The notes: generated by a model not told the origin, from the letters alone. A stretch of DNA of 64,000 bases from Tricholoma matsutake (GCA_026075535.2 AP026539.1:9362001-9426000), one strand, 5' to 3'. Shown: positions 22,081 to 33,944, numbered from the stretch's first letter. Program-made: numbers and translations.

Positions 22081-23716
22081 ATGGACTTGCGCTTACCCCC
22101 CAACATGCAAGCAATGACTTATCGGCCCTCAGCTTACCAGTCTTGTGATCATGTCTCTGATCCATTTACCCCTCTTGATGACTCACTCTCTTCTCCTTCT
22201 CCTCACCCAATGCATGACTCTCCACTCTATGCTACTCTAGGTGGGCTGGCGCTGCCAGACACAAGAGGATCCCCATTTTCTTCACCACCTACTGCTACCA
22301 CTGGCAGTATCATTGATGCGGAAACCATCGATGGATTGGCCAAAGACTTCAGGCTTGATCAGCAGCAGTGTGCTAACTTACATGTGTTTGTGTGGGTGCA
22401 TCAATGTTGCATCATTAACTGGGAAGACTGACACATAATTCATGTTGCTAGCTGGGATCCCTTCATCCGCCGCTTTCACAAGCAGATCTTTTGATGCGTC
22501 TCTACATGCTAGTAGTTATGTATGGTGATGCGGCAGAATGGCGACAATTGGCAGCCCAACAGGGAATTGGCAATCTGAAAGAACTGTTCACAGATCTGAA
22601 GATACATCTCGAGCAGACATTTACCTTCAGTGCAGAACAGCGAGTAGGAACTACTAACAAAATATAGCATCTCATGCTGACTTCCTACACAGGGAAATAT
22701 CCGAGGCACTGCTCAAGATATTATTTACCAAGCAACATGTACCACCTTCACAACTATGCACATGGATGTTGAGGTATTTTTTCCCTGAGTCGTATGCCTC
22801 TATGACAATGATGATTCATCAAACTGTAGGCTGTTTTAAACAAAGAATGCACAGGAATGAAACTGGAAAATGTCTTTGGAAGTCCAGCATGCGAGAAACA
22901 GCTTGCATCAATCATAAAGAAAACATGTTCCAGTGTCCGAAATGCATTTCGACAAGATGTATGTTGACAGTGCTCCAGTTATTGTCAATTGTTGACCTAA
23001 AGTTCACAGCTATGAGATAGCGTTGCCCCAGGTTCATTCCAGTCATTAGCTGAATTTACCTATGAATCTGCAATGAAGTATAAATGAGGGGGCGCTGGTG
23101 AGAAACTCGACCATGGATTTACAGTCCACAATGTGATCTTGGTACATTCCTGTTTTTGAGCACCAAGCACCAATAGACTCTAATAATGTAAAACCAAAGC
23201 AAAGGTTTATTCTTGACAACCCAAACCTTCATGGAGCACCTGATGAGTCTGACAGAGAAAGCTTCAAAGATGGTGATGTAAGCCAAGCCAAAAAGAAGCG
23301 TAAATGGACTGTTGGTGGACATATACCAAAGGGTGAAGATTTCTGGAGTAAGGTGGACAGTTTCTTTGCTCGTGAGATCCCCAAATGGGGTTGTAATCTG
23401 GCAGGAACACAGTGGAAAGAGTGCGTGTGCTTGGTCAAAACTCTGGCAGGCTGATCTAATGTTATCTCAACAGCTATGTGACGAGATAATTATACTTGAC
23501 AATGCACGCTTTGCAGCCTCGAACACAGAAACCTTTTTCGAGCCCACTGCTGCTTCCACTGTTGCTGGTACAGAGCTACCCACTGGTCCCGAGAGTTCTA
23601 ATTCTGGTTGCTCAGCAGTACTGGGTAGTTTGGGGGGGTGGGGGTCTTGTAAATCATCACCAGGTGGTTGCACAAGGGGCTGGGCTTTTCAGTCATTTCT
23701 TGCAGTGATGCTTTGA
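22081..23716 (+). pseudogene. Decayed basidiomycete hypothetical gene near the Plavaka remnant
   Basis: The first block (22105-22400) encodes a Ser/Pro-rich leader and ETIDGLAKDFRLDQQQCAN. Further blocks read LAAQQGIGNLKELFTDLKIH (about 22541) and, after many breaks, KKRKWTVGGHIPKGEDFWSK and VDSFFAREIPKWG (about 23290-23395). This layout, ending in a GGxxPKGEDFWS-type block, recurs in unannotated Agaricomycete proteins found in many copies. The function is unknown. Frameshifts and stops between the blocks show it is not translated as one protein. It follows the Plavaka remnant on the same strand and may be its cargo or companion gene; that link is inference. Confidence 0.45.
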
Positions 23717-25113
23717 GGAGTGTCTTTGTCTCATGTTACTTCATGATTGAATTAGATTGACATCTGGACTGATATTCCTGGGAGCTGTATGTCAAAATTA
23801 CATGTAAACAGATACATATGGCCATGCTACCTTTGGAAAACACATCTACTAGATGAACCACAAGGTGCAGAGAGGTCATGAGAAATGCTGACTGCCAAAC
23901 ACGTCCTGGCTGTGGAAGTCACATGATATATATGTTTGTTGATCTCAAGTTTGACTTGAACCATCATGTCAACAACCACTTTCTCCCATTCTCTCAGCTC
24001 TGCTGTTGTTGAACTTACACCAGCCCATCTGTGAGGGCATGTACCATATTGTCTGTGGTTTCCTTGATGCTTGTATGACCTGGTCTTGTGGGTTGCATCG
24101 GAATGGTGTTGTGTATTTGGAGCTTGGAACATATGTATCCTCATTCTTTGTATGTGAAAAGGTCGGGGCAGGAGTTGGAGGCTGGAGTGAGGTGGATACA
24201 TAGCACATGATCTCATGGAGTGTGGCATCCTGCTTGTCAAGTAGGATGATGCTATTATCTTAGGTGAGTTACAGTTATCATGATAAGTATATGACTTGAC
24301 ATATATTGTTTAATGTGCATGTCAGTTGCTCTCCCAGTGTACTTTGTATCACCTGTCTTTCATTCATGCCATACTATTACAACTATTAATATATTATACT
24401 GCATTATTGTTTGAATTTGAGCCTGTTTCTGAACCAGCAAACGAGCAGGGGGGGGGCATATTTTGAGCTATTCAACATCAGTACAGCCTGGATGCAAATG
24501 ATGCAATATAACCCCAGTTTAGATTCAATTGAGGTTGAGGCTAACCCAGTGAGCGTTTCATCAGGATCAAACACTCTCCTAATTAGTCGCGGGTTCTACC
24601 ATACTAACCCACAGTTCATTGGCACCAATTTTGACTTGGGGTTAATAGAAATGCCTGCCCATGTACTATATCACCCAATTGGTCTGAAATCTCCCAGGGA
24701 GTCTGAAATTCAATTTCTACATTTTATCTGCTTGCTCAATCTCCCCAGAGTTTTATGGGATCTAATTGACTAGTAGTAATGGATGTATGTATGATTTAAC
24801 TAAGGAATACAAGCTGTGGAAGCAGTCGAGAAACAGTAGCTGGAGTGATCAAACAGTGATACAAATGAAAATGTCTTGTTCACCATGGCAAAAACCACTC
24901 CCAAAGCCTGAAAAAGATTGACAGGACACCTACACTAGACCAAACTAGAGTAGCATGCTCTCTTCAAGTCTCCGGGGTGGTATGCCCATGTTCAAGAGCG
25001 ATGAAGGGACACTGTCAATTTTGTCACACTTTGTCATGGCAAAATTGAATGTCCGCTGGCCACCTCAACGGCAAGTGGCTCGAGATGCTGAGGCATGAGA
25101 AATCATTGAATTG
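23717..25113. other. Unassigned DNA left of the inverted-repeat cassette
   Basis: Short frames at 23827-24240 (minus) and 24411-24773 (plus) have no motif or family resemblance. No repeat with clear ends was seen. Confidence 0.4.
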
Positions 25114-26628
25114 AAGTAAAGGTTACGACTACAAACAAGATGGTCTTGGGAAAAGGCACTGCCCCCATCACATCTGTGATGGACCCTGGCCACCGAGCCG
25201 GCAATGCGATCAAGACCCGAGAACCTCAAGCAAAACCCACACACGCTGTTGAGAACTGCACCCTCCACAGAGAACCAATGTGCACTCTTTTGCCAATACA
25301 TATATATAACATGTTTTAAAAAGCCACAGACATGCAAGGGGAGAGCATAGAAGATGGAAGAAAAAGAGGAAGAAAAAGAGGGAGCTTACCAGATGACAAG
25401 GAAGGTCATGGTAAGGGTGAAAATGATGGGAGCCTTGCGGGAGGCTTCTGTCACCAGTATGAACAAGATGTCCGAGGAGCCGGTTAAGAAAAATGAGAGA
25501 GCAAAGAAAAAGAGGTAAAGGTGGACTATGAAGAAGAGCTCCATGGTGGGGGGGAAACAGTATGTATTGAAATATATGCCTTGCAATCGACAAACCTTTA
25601 AGGTCCTGAATTTGAATCCAGGTTCATCTCTCATGTCAGAAAGGTCTGATGTCAGCCCTTAGTCTAAATAATGGTGGGCACATCACACTTGTTGGAATCA
25701 TTGATCCCCTGCAAACTGTCCTGTGGGAATGCGAAACTGTCTTTTCACATTCATCAGCTCCCTTCCGACCCTTGTTTCCTGGCAGGCAGCCTAGTGAAAA
25801 ACTGTGTGCAACTCAAGGCATCAAGTAAAAAAGATGTACAAACAGGGATCAAAGACGATTCCACTGCCTGCTCTGCACCACCCCACACAACAAACACCAA
25901 ACGTTCCCACCCTCCTTTGTTTATCATGTTGTTATCACTGCCATCAATCATCGCCATTCCTCCTTTCCCTCCTCCCTTGTTGTTCACTCACCATGAATCA
26001 ACATACCTTCTCACATTAGTGTAGCTCCAGCAACATATGTACTTCTCGCCACAATCTTGCCATGCTGAGCAGTCTGACTTGTTGTCACTTGCTCTTCACA
26101 AGATGCCAGTCTGACTAGTTGTCACTGGTTCTCTTCTTCTCGTCACCTTGTGGATGCCTTGCCAAACACTCAAATCATCTCATGAAGCAAGAAGGTTACA
26201 GTGACTGCGAATGCGTGAAGATCGACAGCAAGCTTTTGCCCACTCCGTGCACACATCTAAATACAGCCGATCGATCATCCATCCTCAATGCTCTCAGCCC
26301 CTTTTCCAACCTCGCTTTGAACTATCACACACATCATGGGTGTCATTGGTCTGTGGCAGGTATGTCTCTGGACAATTTACCCTTTATCTGTTCTGACTGT
26401 CATGTCGTCATTGACTTCTCCAGATTGTAGAGCCTGCAGGAGAAAACATCTCTTTGCATAAGCTCGCAGTCAAACATGGTTTTTTTTGCAGAATAAAGGG
26501 GGTGTGAGAGGCCTCTGAATTGGCATTGATATCAGGTGTGTGCAAGGTGTCCACAAGAGCATGGAGGCAATACTGACAGCATCTTTTTCCTGCAGCGGGT
26601 GGTTCTGTTGAGCAAGCTCGCGTCATGT
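25114..26628 (+). repeat. Long inverted repeat, left arm (about 1.5 kb)
   Basis: Matches the reverse complement of 32344-33860 almost base for base. The arm contains about 1.2 kb of upstream DNA, the start codon and first two exons of the XPG-like gene, and ends inside its third exon. Arms differ at scattered CpG-type sites and in a T run (eight T here at about 26480, six in the other arm). Confidence 0.93.
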
Positions 26629-28367
26629 TCACACCAAAAACCCTGAGCTCACAGAGCTGTTTGGCCGCTGTGCTCAACTGCTCAGTCTTCCATTCTTTCC
26701 CGTCTTTGTGTTTGATGGGCCTGAGCGACCTGTGCAGAAGCATAACAAGATTGTGCATGGGACCCAGCACTGGCTGGTGAGGGACATGCAGGAGATGCTG
26801 GACTGCTTTGGGATCCTGTGGGTCAACATAGGTCGATCTTCACACTATTTCCATGCCATCTTTCTCATTTGTCTGCAGGCATGTGGGGAGGCAGAGGCAG
26901 AGCTAGCCTGGATGTCAAGAGAGGGGCTGATAGATGCTGTCTTGACAGATGACTCCAACATCTTTGTATTTGGTGCATTGACCATCCTCCAAGTGTAAGT
27001 TGCTAGCTGACTACCCACACATATGGCTAACGGGGTCATGTATAGCTTACAAGAAGACAGCAAGGACCAGTGGGTCATGATGTACGACCAGGAGTTGATC
27101 CGTGAGCTTGGGTTCTGCCAGGAGGATTTGGTCCTGATTGTGTTGCTGGTGGGTGGCAACTATTCGGTAAGTTAGCTCCACGAACATTCTTGGATGTCTG
27201 CCAGCACTCACCCATGTATCTTCACCAACCAGCCAGGCCTCAAGGGGTGTGGTCAAACCACTGCATCAGCGCTAGCTTGTGCTGGATTTGGTTGGCACTT
27301 GGTGGTAGGCACTGGTGATGACCACTCGCCAGAACAGGTTGCTGCCTTTCTTGCTGCCTGGCATGAGGATCTCATCATTGAGCTATGTGAGAACCGCTCT
27401 GGCTTTCTCAAGCAGCGCCAGCCCAAGCTTGCCAATCTGATCCCCAACACCTTCCCCGATCTTCAGATCCTCAGGCTTTACACACACCCAAAAACTCTGC
27501 AACACCAGGCAGCCTTTATGATGCCTCCGCTCATGTTGAATGGAGGTATTGACACCGTTGCACTCTCCCACTTTGCCAAGCATACCTTTGTCTGGGGTCA
27601 GGATCCTGGCAGTGTCCTGCAACACTTCACTTCCTTTATCTTTTCAGGGATTGCTGTGCAGGAGCTCATTTGGCATGCTGTCTTGTTGGATCAGGGAGCT
27701 CTGCACTGTCCTGTCACATTGCCACTCATTGGTGGGGTTCTTCTGTACTGATCCAATAAGTCATCTGCCTACCAAAGAGAAGCGCGCGTCAAGCTTCATT
27801 TTGAGAGAGAGTACCTTGCTAGCATATGTCAGGCTGCCTCTGACATGGGAGATGGTACTGCTGTGGATGACATTGTGGGTGCTCATGTGTGGCTTCCGGC
27901 TGCAATGCTTGAGCACATCATTCCACAATCTGGTGGTGTGAAAACTGTGGACAATGGTTCCAGCGATGATGATCTTGGTGATGTATCAGGTTCATCCTCC
28001 ATACATTGGTCTTCCTGCATGATCACTGATGATTCAGAGTGCAAAATGGACACTGATGACAATGGTAGAGAGAGTGTAGAAGCCATGTTGATCTCACCAT
28101 CTCTGGAGCCTGAGCACAACCATGGTAAGCTTCCTGTGCATTCCTAGCATGCTGTTGTTCTCATGTATGTTGGATCAGAAGTCATCGAGGTCATGTCTTC
28201 TCCAGAGCCTGAAGGTGGGCACATTTTTTTGTCCATTATCTTTGTGGCATTGCTGACATGTGTCCTTGCACACTCCAGCCTGTGCTCCAGAGAAACACTA
28301 CACTACACGAGTTAGCATCTTGTCCTCAGGCAAAGAAGTAATTGAGTTCAATACAGATTTGGAGTAG
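26336..28367 (+). pseudogene. XPG/GEN1-like structure-specific nuclease (PIN-like)
   Basis: Exon 1 (26336-26359) encodes MGVIGLWQ, the Gly-rich start typical of XPG N-terminal domains. Exon 2 begins at 26424 with VEPAGENISLHKLAV and ends with IGIDIS (conserved Asp). Then follow NPELTELFGRCAQLLSLPF, FVFDGPERPVQKHNK, the XPG-I block ACGEAEAELAWMSREGLIDA (after the intron ending at 26878) and the helix-hairpin-helix SPGLKGCGQTTASALACAG. XPG/GEN1 enzymes cut flap or Holliday-type DNA with metal-binding acids. Here the block usually ending in an Asp pair reads TDDSNIFVFG and the later GGDY reads GGNY, so two metal ligands are Asn. There is also a slipped T run at about 26480 and a TGA at an expected Arg (RGL-TGA-IGID). 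The gene ends at TAG 28365. Nuclease activity is probably lost. Confidence 0.88.
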
Positions 28368-28449
28368 GTCTACTTAGATAAGGGGCTTGTGGAGTCTACT
28401 AGGGGGGTGGCATAAGGAGGCATGCATCAGAGGGGCTGTGGCCACGAGG

Positions 28450-28458
28450 TCATATAAA
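28450..28458 (+). promoter_or_regulatory. TATA-like box of the recombinase gene
   Basis: CATATAAAG about 60 bases before the ATG at 28517, in the short space after the XPG-like gene. This suggests the recombinase gene has its own promoter. Confidence 0.45.
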
Positions 28459-28516
28459 GTGACTGTCTTTCTCTCCTGTTTTAATTTCCGCCTCCCTTTG
28501 TTGATGACAATTTTTC

Positions 28517-30249
28517 ATGTCTTCTATACTCTCATCTAATGCATTTGCTGGTGTGAAAGATGCTCTGAACATCATGTTCTTGGAGATGGATCTTGCAGAT
28601 GTCAAGAATGATCTGGAAGGTGAGCAGGAGTCAATGCCCAACGTCACCAAGGAGGATGCACAGCCAATTCTGGAAGAGGAGGAAGATGCTCGCACCTCTC
28701 CCAGTGGGTTGGAGGAGCTCAGGAAAATAGTGCAGAATGCTTTAAAGGGGGTCACCAAGGACACTGATAAGCAGTACTGCAAGTAAGTGCTGACAGCCTT
28801 GCATTTATTGTGAAACAGGCTTGTGGTTGACAACAAACCTCCATCCAGCCTTTTGGAACAGTGTGTCAAGTTCTTGATTGAGAAAGGGCTGATAAAGGAT
28901 AAGGAGGGGTTCATCAGTTCCAAGCCACTGAAGGATGCACCCATGTTCATTGTTGCATGGATAATGAACAGGTAAGCACTTGATGGCGTTGGGGGACAAA
29001 GGAAGCAACTAACAGTTGTTTGCAGCTGTGATACATTGAACCTTGATGGAACCCTCAAAGATCCCAGTATCAAAAGGGACACTTACTTGAGTGCACAGAA
29101 GATGCGTGCATCAATGACATACATGTTTGGGTGGATCCATGGACTGGGAACTCTTCAGTGGCAAGAGAATGAGAGAATGGGTGAGATGAAGGGCAATCCA
29201 TTGGTGTGTGAGGCTGTATCAATGTACATGATAAGCCTGCATCAATGAAAGGTACAGAGTCATCTGACTCCAGGTTAGTGCTTGGAATGCTAAAAAAAAA
29301 ACTCAGGTGCAAGCAGGCGAAAGCACAACCAGTGCACGCACAATTACACCAGTGAGTGCCCCTTCTCTGCATGTGACCGAGTGCATTGGGACCAACATAG
29401 CCAGGCAATCATGCAGGCAATGTATCATTCCAACCACCTTCCTGAGAACTGGACCATCAAAGATTATGCACCAAGAAAGTGTTCCAATAAGAGCTCAGAA
29501 AGCTGGGGAGGAGGGCATGCTTGTCGTCTAATGTCTGCCGCATACACAATAGCCTACCTATGTCTCCTCCAATTTGATGAAGTTCTCAAGATCCAAGTCC
29601 ATGACATCACATTTGTTAAGACTGCTGAAGGCAAACACATGGAGCTTCTGCTGCCCTTTTGGAAGATGGAACAGTGTGGAGGTGAGTTGGTTTTGAGATA
29701 CAAATGCTGCTTTGTTTGACCAATTTTTTTTTTTGGGGGGGGGCACTAGAGATCCCACCCTTTGTTCTTTATCCCCTGCCAGAGGAGGAGGCACGCCTCT
29801 GCCCTGTACAAGCTGTTGCTGATTGGATTGAAGAATCAAAGTTTACGAATGGCTTTCTCTTCTGGCACATTGCTTCGGGTGATTGCATTGCAGAAGCCAA
29901 TGTGCCCATAGTAAGTTTACTGAGCATTGTTCCTTATCACTCATGTCCAACACCCTTCAGACAGCACAGCAGTTCCTCAAGCTCTTTAGAAACAACCTGC
30001 TGGACATATGGCACACATTCCTTTCACTGTGGTGGTTGCCAGTATCTTCACTGCTACTGCTGCTGGTCCTTTCGGAGGATATGTGAGTGGGGTGGTTGTA
30101 GCACCGACTTCAGCTACCTGACAATCGTCAAATACTTGATCTCATTAAATGATGACCCAATGGAATGTCGAGAGGATTTCTTCAACCCCAAGCTTGTCCC
30201 TACTGTTAGGTGCCCTGCATGCAGTAGACAGTGCCAGTGTGGGTACTAG
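28517..30249 (+). pseudogene. Tyrosine recombinase (Crypton-like, DNA breaking-rejoining)
   Basis: Exons join across introns at about 28783-28817, 28972-29025, 29251-29306, 29351-29414, 29682-29748 and 29911-29959. The N-terminal part (LIEKGLIKDKEGFISSKPLK, then KMRASMTYMFGWIHGLG) is the DNA-binding region. The catalytic domain shows AYLCLLQFDEVLKI, PLPEEEARLCPVQAVADWI, YGTHSFHCGGCQYL and LTIVKYLISLNDDP, and ends with EDFFNPK plus a Cys-rich tail. The nucleophile Tyr (VKYL) is present. The first catalytic Arg (LLRFDE in the family) is Gln and the HxxR Arg (HSFRRGG) is His-Cys. A family SLRRRKVQAGE block reads SLHQ-TGA-KVQAGE at 29240. There is also a frame loss between LLDI and YGTHSF (about 30000). 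All are consistent with CpG decay. The copy is inactive. Confidence 0.87.
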
Positions 30250-30401
30250 TATTTTGGAAAAAGAAATGAATGTATCAAACTACTACTACTAAATGAGAGA
30301 ATGCATCAAACTACTACTGAATAAAAGAACATATCAAACTACTAATAAACTTCTGCAAACAACTAAACTAACGAACGGGCCAATAAAAACTTTGTAAAAA
30401 C

Positions 30402-31969
30402 TCATGCAAACAATGTGTCATGCAGCTCCTTGTACCGTTTCACAATGTCAGTGGCACTTGACATCACCACTGTCCTGCTGTTCTTGATGTAGCTAAAGAC
30501 CTTGTTGAACCATGAACCATACTCCTTGCATGCCTGCTGGACAATGGCTGAGTTTTGGTTCTTCTGCTCCCCTCATAGCATCAGATTGATGTGGGAATAG
30601 GATAGGTGTTTGCTGCTCAGAGTGGAGAACTCCTTCCAAAGGTCAGCAGTGCTCTTGCTGCGGTAGTAGCTGACAAGGAACTAAGAGGCGCCAGCATTAG
30701 TGACAGCCAATGATACATTCACAGAGACATTACATACCTTCTACTCTGAAAACGGCTTCTTGAGTCCATCCCATTACAACCCTTTCCAGCATCCATAGAG
30801 AACTGGCCAGTGGACAAGTGCCACCAGCTCTCCCTTGACAGAAAACGCAGCCTTGGAGCTGTCCCAGAACATAGATGTGTTGTCCCAGATGGAGTTGAGG
30901 TGGGTGATGTCGTGAGCAAAAGTGAGCACAGGGGGGTTGGGGACATCGTCCTCAGTGATATAGATGGTCTTCCCATTCCCCAGCTGGATGTCGCGAACCT
31001 CGAGAATTTTCAAGGTGATGATTGTGGTGCTTGCTGCCTGATCATCACTGCCATCAACTGCCATTGCCATATCATCACCGATGTCATTCACAAACGGCAG
31101 CAGGGGCATGGTTGTGTTGGCGAGTTGAGTGGCTTGATGGAACCAGGTCCATTGGTGATGCATTGGAGAATCTGTGAAAGGGCCACCTCCATGCAATGAA
31201 TGTGCTTGTGGATGGCAGAGGCTGGTTCCTGTGGAGAGAGGGCACGAGAATGAGTGACAGGGGGAGAGATGGCTAGACCAGGGAGAGGACAAGATGTAGG
31301 CGAGGGAGCTGCACTTGGTGGCACATACAGATACTGCTTCTGTACAGCCCTAGCCTGCAACCACATCAGTGGCAGAATGGCTGAGGGAGGGGAGGAGCAA
31401 GGAGAAACTTACCCATGGGAGGATCCTGCTGATCTCCTCTGCTATTCGCGTGTCCTTCGAGCGCTCTGTTGGGAGGGCATGCTTCACTCCACCCAATGAA
31501 ACACCCATGCCAGCACCGTACAGAAGCTCATTGCAATGGAGAGTGGAACGCTTTGGCTTGGTCTTGGTGGATGCACGTGGGCCCTTGTGAGATGCTCGGG
31601 CATTAGGAAGAATGCTATTGGGTGCCGGGAGCAATCAGTGTTGAAAGAAGGGGGCAAAATGGACAGCGAAAACAACGACTTACACATTCCACGCATTGTG
31701 GTTGGCACTGAACTCCTTGAGGCACTGCTTGAGGGTGGCAACGGTGCCCTTTGGGTTGAGATGGAATTCACAGCACCATTCCTCCAGCTCGTGTTTGTGC
31801 ATGTTCATGCTAAGAAGGGAGGGTGAGCCTTTGCAAAAAGGAGGGTGTGAAGCACAACAAACAAGGAGAAGGACCAGGCCTGGGGTTTTCCATCCTTGCT
31901 GATGGCACCAGGGAACGGCAACAAGTCCAAGTCAGCCACCATGTCAGAGGTATGGACAGCGCCAGCCAT
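30402..31969 (-). pseudogene. SAP-domain protein, convergent partner of the recombinase gene
   Basis: Minus strand; the likely start is the ATG at 31969 (MAGAVHTSDMVADLDLLPFP). After an intron, a SAP-like motif (HELEEWCCEFHLNPKG, then TVATLKQCLKEFSA) follows. SAP motifs bind AT-rich or scaffold DNA. Later blocks are KRSTLHCNELLYGAGMGVSL, LPTERSKDTRIAEEISRILPW, DMAMAVDGSDDQAAS, VLTFAHDITHLNSIWDNTS, AALVHWPV-like VALVHWPVLYGCW, KPFSE, and near the end QQACKEYGSWFNKVFSYI; stop at 30402-30404. A TGA interrupts HINLML-TGA-GEQKNQ (about 30575), again an expected Arg. It points tail-to-tail at the recombinase gene. I recognise the layout as a recurring unannotated Agaricomycete protein; the DNA-binding role is inferred from the SAP motif alone. 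Confidence 0.62.
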
Positions 31970-32343
31970 GGTTGCACATTGATAGCGGGGGCTGTAAAAG
32001 AGGTAGAGGATGGTGATGAGGCAGATGAGGGAGAGCAAGAGTGCAATGATGAGGACCAGCTTCCAGTGGAGGTTGGGGAAAGTTAGCCAGACACTGAAGA
32101 AGAAAGCAGCGGTGCTGAGGATGATGTTGGCAGGCTGAGCTTTGGGAGGGACAGAGGTTGGTGCCAGGGGGTCAGCGGCAGGGCTGACACTGGTGCCATT
32201 GATTGACTCGGAGGGCTTGTCCACGGTGCTGTTGGGGGAAAAGTGAGCAAAAAGCTGAGACTGCCAGCAAACGTGGCTAGACTTGATGGAGCCGAAAAAC
32301 CCTCTGTTAATCAACATGATGGTGTGGTGCTGGCAATTGCCAT

Positions 32344-33860
32344 GTGACCACGATGCGAGCTTGCTCGATAGAACCACCCGCTGCAGGAAAAAGATGCTGT
32401 CAGTATTGCCTCCATGCTCTTGTGGACACCTTGCACACACCTGATATCAATGCCAATTCAGAGGCCTCTCACACCCCCTTTATTCTGCAAAAAACCATGT
32501 TTGACTGCGAGCTTATGCAAAGAGATGTTTTCTCCTGCAGGCTCTACAATCTGGAGAAGTCAATGACGACATGACAGTCAGAACAGATAAAGGGTAAAGC
32601 ATCCAGAGACATACCTGCCGCAGACCAATGACACCCATGATGTGTGTGATAGTTCAAAGCGAGGTTGGAAAAGGGGCTGAGAGCATTGAGGATGGATGAT
32701 CGATCGGCTGTATTTAGATGTGTGCACGGAGTGGGCGAAAGCTTGCTGTCGATCTTCATGCATTCACAGTCACTGTAACCTTCTTGCTTCATGAGATGAT
32801 TTGAGTGTTTGGCAAGGCATCCACAAGGTGACGAGAAGAAGAGAACCAGTGACAACTAGTCAGACTGGCATCTTGTGAAGAGCAAGTGACAACAAGTCAG
32901 ACTGCTCAGCATGGCAAGATTGTGGTGAGAAGTACATATGTTGCTGGAGCTACACTAATGTGAGAAGGTATGTTGATTCATGGTGAGTGAACAATGAGGG
33001 AGGAGGGAAAGGAGGAATGGCGATGATTGATGGCAGTGATAACAACATGATAAACAAAGGAGGGTGGGAACGTTTGGTGTTTGTTGTGTGGGGTGGTGCA
33101 GAGCAGGCAGTGGAATCGTCTTTGATCCCTGTTTGTACATCTTTTTTACTTGATGCCTTGAGTTGCACACAGTTTTTCACTAGGCTGCCTGCCAGGAAAC
33201 AAGGGTCGGAAGGGAGCTGATGAATGTGAAAAGACAGTTTCGCATTCCCACAGGACAGTTTGCAGGGGATCAATGATTCCAACAAGTGTGATGTGCCCAC
33301 CATTATTTAGACTAAGGGCCGACATCAGACCTTTCTGACATGAGAGATGAACCTGGATTCAAATTCGGGACCTTAAAGGTTTGTCGATTGCAAGGCATAT
33401 ATTTCAATACATACTGTTTCCCCCCCACCATGGAGCTCTTCTTCATAGTCCACCTTTACCTCTTTTTCTTTGCTCTCTCGTTTTTCTTAACTGGCTCCTC
33501 GGACATCTTGTTCATACTGGTGACAGAAGCCTCCCGCAAGGCTCCCATCATTTTCACCCTTACCATGACCTTCCTTGTCATCTGGTAAGCTCCCTCTTTT
33601 TCTTCCTCTTTTTCTTCCATCTTCTATGCTCTCCCCTTGCATGTCTGTGGCTTTTTAAAACATGTTATATATATGTATTGGCAAAAGAGTGCACATTGGT
33701 TCTCTGTGGAGGGTGCAGTTCTCAACAGCGCATGTGGGTTTTGCTTGAGGTTCTCAGGTCTTAATCGCATTGCTGGCTCAGTGGCCAGGGTCCATCACAG
33801 ATGTGATGGGGGCAGTGCCTTTTCCCAAGACCGTCTTGTTCATAGTCATAACCTTTACTT
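32344..33860 (-). repeat. Long inverted repeat, right arm (about 1.5 kb)
   Basis: Reverse complement of 25114-26628. It carries a second copy of the XPG-like promoter and exons 1-2, reading leftward from the ATG complement at about 32638. This truncated copy keeps a six-T run, so its exon 2 reads KHGFLQNKGGVRGL in frame, unlike the left copy. It stops at the same point in exon 3 and runs into the upstream DNA of the SAP gene. Confidence 0.93.
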
Positions 33861-33944
33861 ACCTATGATTGAAAAAAGATGTGTCATCACCCATTCTCAT
33901 AAATAGAATACATCACATTACTGTTTGCCTGAACATGTCTGATC

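Larger units (their letters stand above)
25114..33860. mobile_element. Candidate mobile cassette: XPG-like nuclease, tyrosine recombinase, SAP protein inside inverted repeats
   Basis: An 8.7-kb unit bounded by 1.5-kb inverted repeats. It holds an XPG/GEN1-like gene (plus), a tyrosine recombinase gene (plus, 149 bp downstream) and a convergent SAP-domain gene (minus). Tyrosine recombinases drive Crypton-type transposons, so the unit may be a Crypton-like element with two accessory genes. The repeats could be true ends, or the result of an inverted duplication of the left part of the unit. No target duplication is visible at 25113 or 33861. All three genes carry lesions, so this copy is dead. 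The grouping as one element is inference. Confidence 0.5.

Noticed and set aside
25577..25625. tRNA-like 3' half (GCCTTGCAATCG..CTGAATTTGAATCCAGG), also in the right arm
   Set aside because: No acceptor or D arm can be paired with it, and the T loop is degenerate; at most a tRNA relic.
25210..25634. Hydrophobic minus-strand ORFs in the inverted-repeat arms (LYLFFFALSFFLTGSSDILF)
   Set aside because: Pyrimidine-rich DNA on that strand gives Phe/Leu-rich frames by composition; no start context or splice support. A small membrane protein cannot be fully excluded.
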